Assembly (NCBI RefSeq): GCF_000427405.1
Contig: NZ_KE386491.1
Coordinates: 3,977,812-4,041,811, forward strand
Direction of reading: 5' to 3'
Length of the DNA: 64,000 nucleotides
Source of the DNA: Flectobacillus major DSM 103
GTDB taxonomy: Bacteria; Bacteroidota; Bacteroidia; Cytophagales; Spirosomataceae
This document shows, one piece after another, positions 63,402-64,000 of this stretch. The position numbers were made by a program, and so were the translations under genes. The notes beneath the pieces are model-generated. The model was not told the origin of the DNA. It made no database searches and saw only the letters and a program-made list of their open reading frames with translations. How positions within the stretch are numbered: the first letter of the stretch is position 1; each line of letters opens with the position of its first letter.

Positions 63402-64000
63402 ATGACAAAAGAATGGTTCAGCTCATGGTTTGATTCGCCATATTATCATATTCTCTATAAAGAACGAGATGATAAAGAAGCACAAGTTTTTATCGACCAG
63501 CTATCCTCATTTCTTCATTTTCAGCCCGAACATCATATTATGGATTTGGCCTGTGGGAAAGGTCGTCATGCTATATATCTTAATCAAAAAGGATATACAG
63601 TTACAGGTGTCGACCTTTCTTCTCAGAGCATAGAATATGCCAAGCAATTTGAAAATAATCAACTTCATTTTTTTGTTCACGATATGCGTGAGGTATTTGA
63701 AGAAAGATATTTTGATTTTATCCTGAATATGTTTACAAGCTTTGGTTATTTAGAAAACGACCTCGAAAACATCAAGGCATTTCAGGCTGCCGCCCGCAAC
63801 CTTCGCAAAGGGGGTATTTTTGTCATGGATTTTTTCAATACAGCCTTGGTTGTCAATCAGCTTGTTCCTTACCAAATAAAACGTGTCGACGATATTACTT
63901 TTGAAATCAGAAAGTCGGTCGACAAGGGGGCAATTATCAAAGATATAGAGTTTTGTGAAGATGGCCATGAGTACCATTTTCAGGAAAAAGTACAGGCCAT
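63402..64000 (+). CDS. class I SAM-dependent methyltransferase (3' end outside window)
   Basis: The ATG at 63402 opens a frame that continues past the last base. The 199 visible residues show the motif I glycine segment MDLACGKGRHAIYL, the acidic motif II GVDLS, HDMRE, and FDFILNMFTSFGYLEND (motif IV region) of a Rossmann methyltransferase. It sits 60 bp after fcl and may be co-transcribed; the methyl acceptor is not inferable. Confidence 0.85.
   Translation, partial: MTKEWFSSWFDSPYYHILYKERDDKEAQVFIDQLSSFLHFQPEHHIMDLACGKGRHAIYLNQKGYTVTGVDLSSQSIEYAKQFENNQLHFFVHDMREVFEERYFDFILNMFTSFGYLENDLENIKAFQAAARNLRKGGIFVMDFFNTALVVNQLVPYQIKRVDDITFEIRKSVDKGAIIKDIEFCEDGHEYHFQEKVQA

Noticed and set aside
1-64000. 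CRISPR arrays, intact insertion sequences, rRNA operon
   Set aside because: No regularly spaced identical repeats, transposase motifs or rRNA-like sequence were found on reading.

Overview
The window looks like a chromosomal segment of a Bacteroidota bacterium, probably order Cytophagales (a Spirosomaceae/Cytophagaceae-type freshwater or soil relative; the genus is inference). Supporting signs are the AT-rich base composition, TonB-dependent receptors with an N-terminal carboxypeptidase-like domain, the TTTG / TAnnTTTG promoter pattern, DUF4301, DUF4350 and DUF1080 proteins, the lack of clear Shine-Dalgarno sites, and a MoxR/DUF4129/SpoIIM/RDD cluster. Most of it is ordinary housekeeping or metabolic sequence. 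The accessory stretches are about 8.6-11 kb and 36-42.6 kb.

Layout. 0-5 kb: end of a glycosyltransferase, a tight cluster of DnaA-box-like 9-mers, wecB, a YceI protein, DUF2200/DUF1801 proteins, free-Met-R-sulfoxide reductase. 5-8.3 kb: a two-protein Fe-S electron-transfer module (FadF-like) with a hydrolase gene between. 8.6-10.9 kb: tRNA-Phe carrying an integrated remnant element bounded by 74-bp direct repeats, with a broken tyrosine recombinase and a DUF4160/DUF2442-HTH pair; a second degraded DUF2442-HTH copy lies just outside. 11-19 kb: Rrf2 regulator, SIMPL protein, amidohydrolase, DUF4301, HMG-CoA lyase, glutaryl-CoA dehydrogenase-like enzyme, outer-membrane barrel. 19-22 kb: TonB receptor under a TPP riboswitch, so probably a thiamin(-precursor) importer. 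22-28.4 kb: MoxR-DUF4350-DUF4129-SpoIIM-RDD membrane cluster. 28.4-36 kb: AraC regulator divergent from a PhyH dioxygenase, a second TonB receptor, DUF3089 lipoprotein, GDP-mannose pyrophosphorylase.

36.2-42.6 kb holds a peptidase-C39 ABC exporter locus that appears to be decaying: a truncated C39/VKOR-like fragment, a frameshifted thioredoxin-domain gene, an ABC exporter with an in-frame TAG and an altered Walker A, and an intact HlyD-type partner. 42.7-44.5 kb: a B12-binding MerR regulator of the CarH type next to a CruF-like carotenoid gene. 44.6-48.1 kb: the fadJ/fadA-like beta-oxidation pair. Its upstream palindrome is nearly identical to one upstream of the Fe-S module at 8.4 kb, suggesting one regulator for fatty-acid oxidation and its electron outlet.

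49-64 kb: pdxJ, YqeY, CvpA, rlmN, a fatty-acid desaturase, GDPD, HPP protein, two COG0523 GTPases flanking yidD, DUF1080, ketoglutarate-semialdehyde dehydrogenase, a MORN-like protein, GDP-L-fucose synthase and the start of a methyltransferase. wecB, manC and fcl together imply surface-glycan precursor synthesis (GlcNAc/ManNAc, GDP-mannose, GDP-fucose) scattered across the window. No CRISPR array, rRNA or intact insertion sequence was seen.
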